DNA from: an uncultured Eubacteriales bacterium
GTDB taxonomy: Bacteria > Bacillota > Clostridia > Oscillospirales > CAG-272
DNA length: 32,746 nucleotides
NCBI GenBank assembly: GCA_900547725.1
Contig: URHR01000015.1
Coordinates: 1 to 32,746 of the forward strand
Reading direction: 5' to 3'
Shown: piece by piece, positions 32,616-32,746 of the stretch
How positions within the stretch are numbered: the first letter of the stretch is position 1
How the letters are laid out: each line of letters begins with the position of its first letter
Position numbers and translations under genes: made by a program
The notes under the pieces: model-generated
Database searches by the model: none
Told to the model about the DNA's origin: nothing
The model's input: only the letters and a program-made list of their open reading frames with translations

Positions 32616-32718
32616 ATGGATACTTCCTTTGGGTCACGGGGTTCTCTTTGCTGTGGGGCAAAAGGGTTAGCGAATAGAGGATCAGTCACAGCGCCCGGCG
32701 GGGTTCGGGCCGCAGGCC

Positions 32719-32739
32719 AAACCGTCCTCCGGACGGTTT
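32719..32739. repeat. Inverted repeat at the contig end
   Basis: AAACCGTCC, TCC, GGACGGTTT: nine perfect pairs with a three-base loop, in the high-GC end segment upstream of the threonine aldolase piece. It looks like a short palindromic repeat or a terminator without a long T tract. The rest of 32616-32746 holds only the aldolase ribosome-binding site. Confidence 0.5.
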
Positions 32740-32746
32740 CAGCGGG

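Noticed and set aside
1..32746. CRISPR arrays, insertion sequences, prophage or tandem repeats
   Set aside because: No repeated spaced units, transposase, integrase or phage genes were seen in any part of the window.

Overview
The window reads as core chromosome of a moderately GC-rich, probably spore-forming clostridium (Bacillota). Evidence: a Gram-positive PolC replicase, the rpsB-tsf and pyrH-frr-uppS-cdsA-ispC-rseP-ispG-polC blocks, YlxM-Ffh-S16-KhpA, an ECF transporter T subunit, a YlmC/YmxH sporulation-family protein, and a D-Ala-D-Ala carboxypeptidase with a SigE-like promoter. Almost everything is on the minus strand. Only one small flavodoxin-like gene (1466-1891) is on the plus strand. 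It reads as an ordinary chromosomal contig whose right end is anomalous. No prophage, insertion sequence or CRISPR array was seen.

Layout from right to left, the direction of most transcription. (a) 32746-22855: a tightly packed series, ecfA2 3' end (fused to foreign threonine-aldolase sequence) - ecfT - truA - DUF5711-like - cvpA - ClpE-like unfoldase - degenerate P-type ATPase - ylmC. (b) 22827-20917: rpsB-tsf with its own promoter, leader and strong terminator. (c) 20899-18537: ylxM-ffh-rpsP-khpA with a consensus promoter and a terminator; the usual rimM-trmD-rplS continuation is absent. (d) 18518-16440: an unrecognised all-helical protein and a glycerol kinase gene with an internal deletion. 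(e) 16397-13681: tRNA-Leu(CAA) with promoter and terminator, then a Y-family polymerase - YolD-like - PfkB-family sugar kinase. (f) 13627-1917: the large pyrH-to-polC operon, ending in an AT-rich lipoprotein gene and a bidirectional terminator. (g) 1465-53: the divergent pair of flavodoxin-like gene and carboxypeptidase.

Functionally, the pyrH operon joins nucleotide supply (UMP kinase), ribosome recycling, isoprenoid and undecaprenyl synthesis (IspC, IspG, UppS), phospholipid synthesis (CdsA), site-2 proteolysis (RseP) and replication (PolC). The rpsB and ylxM units supply translation and SRP targeting.

The most unusual item is the 892-residue P-type ATPase homologue. It keeps the fold and the phospho-acceptor Asp but has lost the rest of DKTGT, TGES, TGD, GDGxND and the PEGL helix motif, and it starts on the stop codon of a Clp unfoldase gene. 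Also notable are the deleted glpK behind an intact promoter, the chimeric gene at the contig end, an extended -10 sequence shared by four promoters, and a terminator-like repeat that encloses the rpsB promoter. No non-coding gap exceeds 300 bases; the longest, 22648-22854, holds the rpsB promoter and leader.
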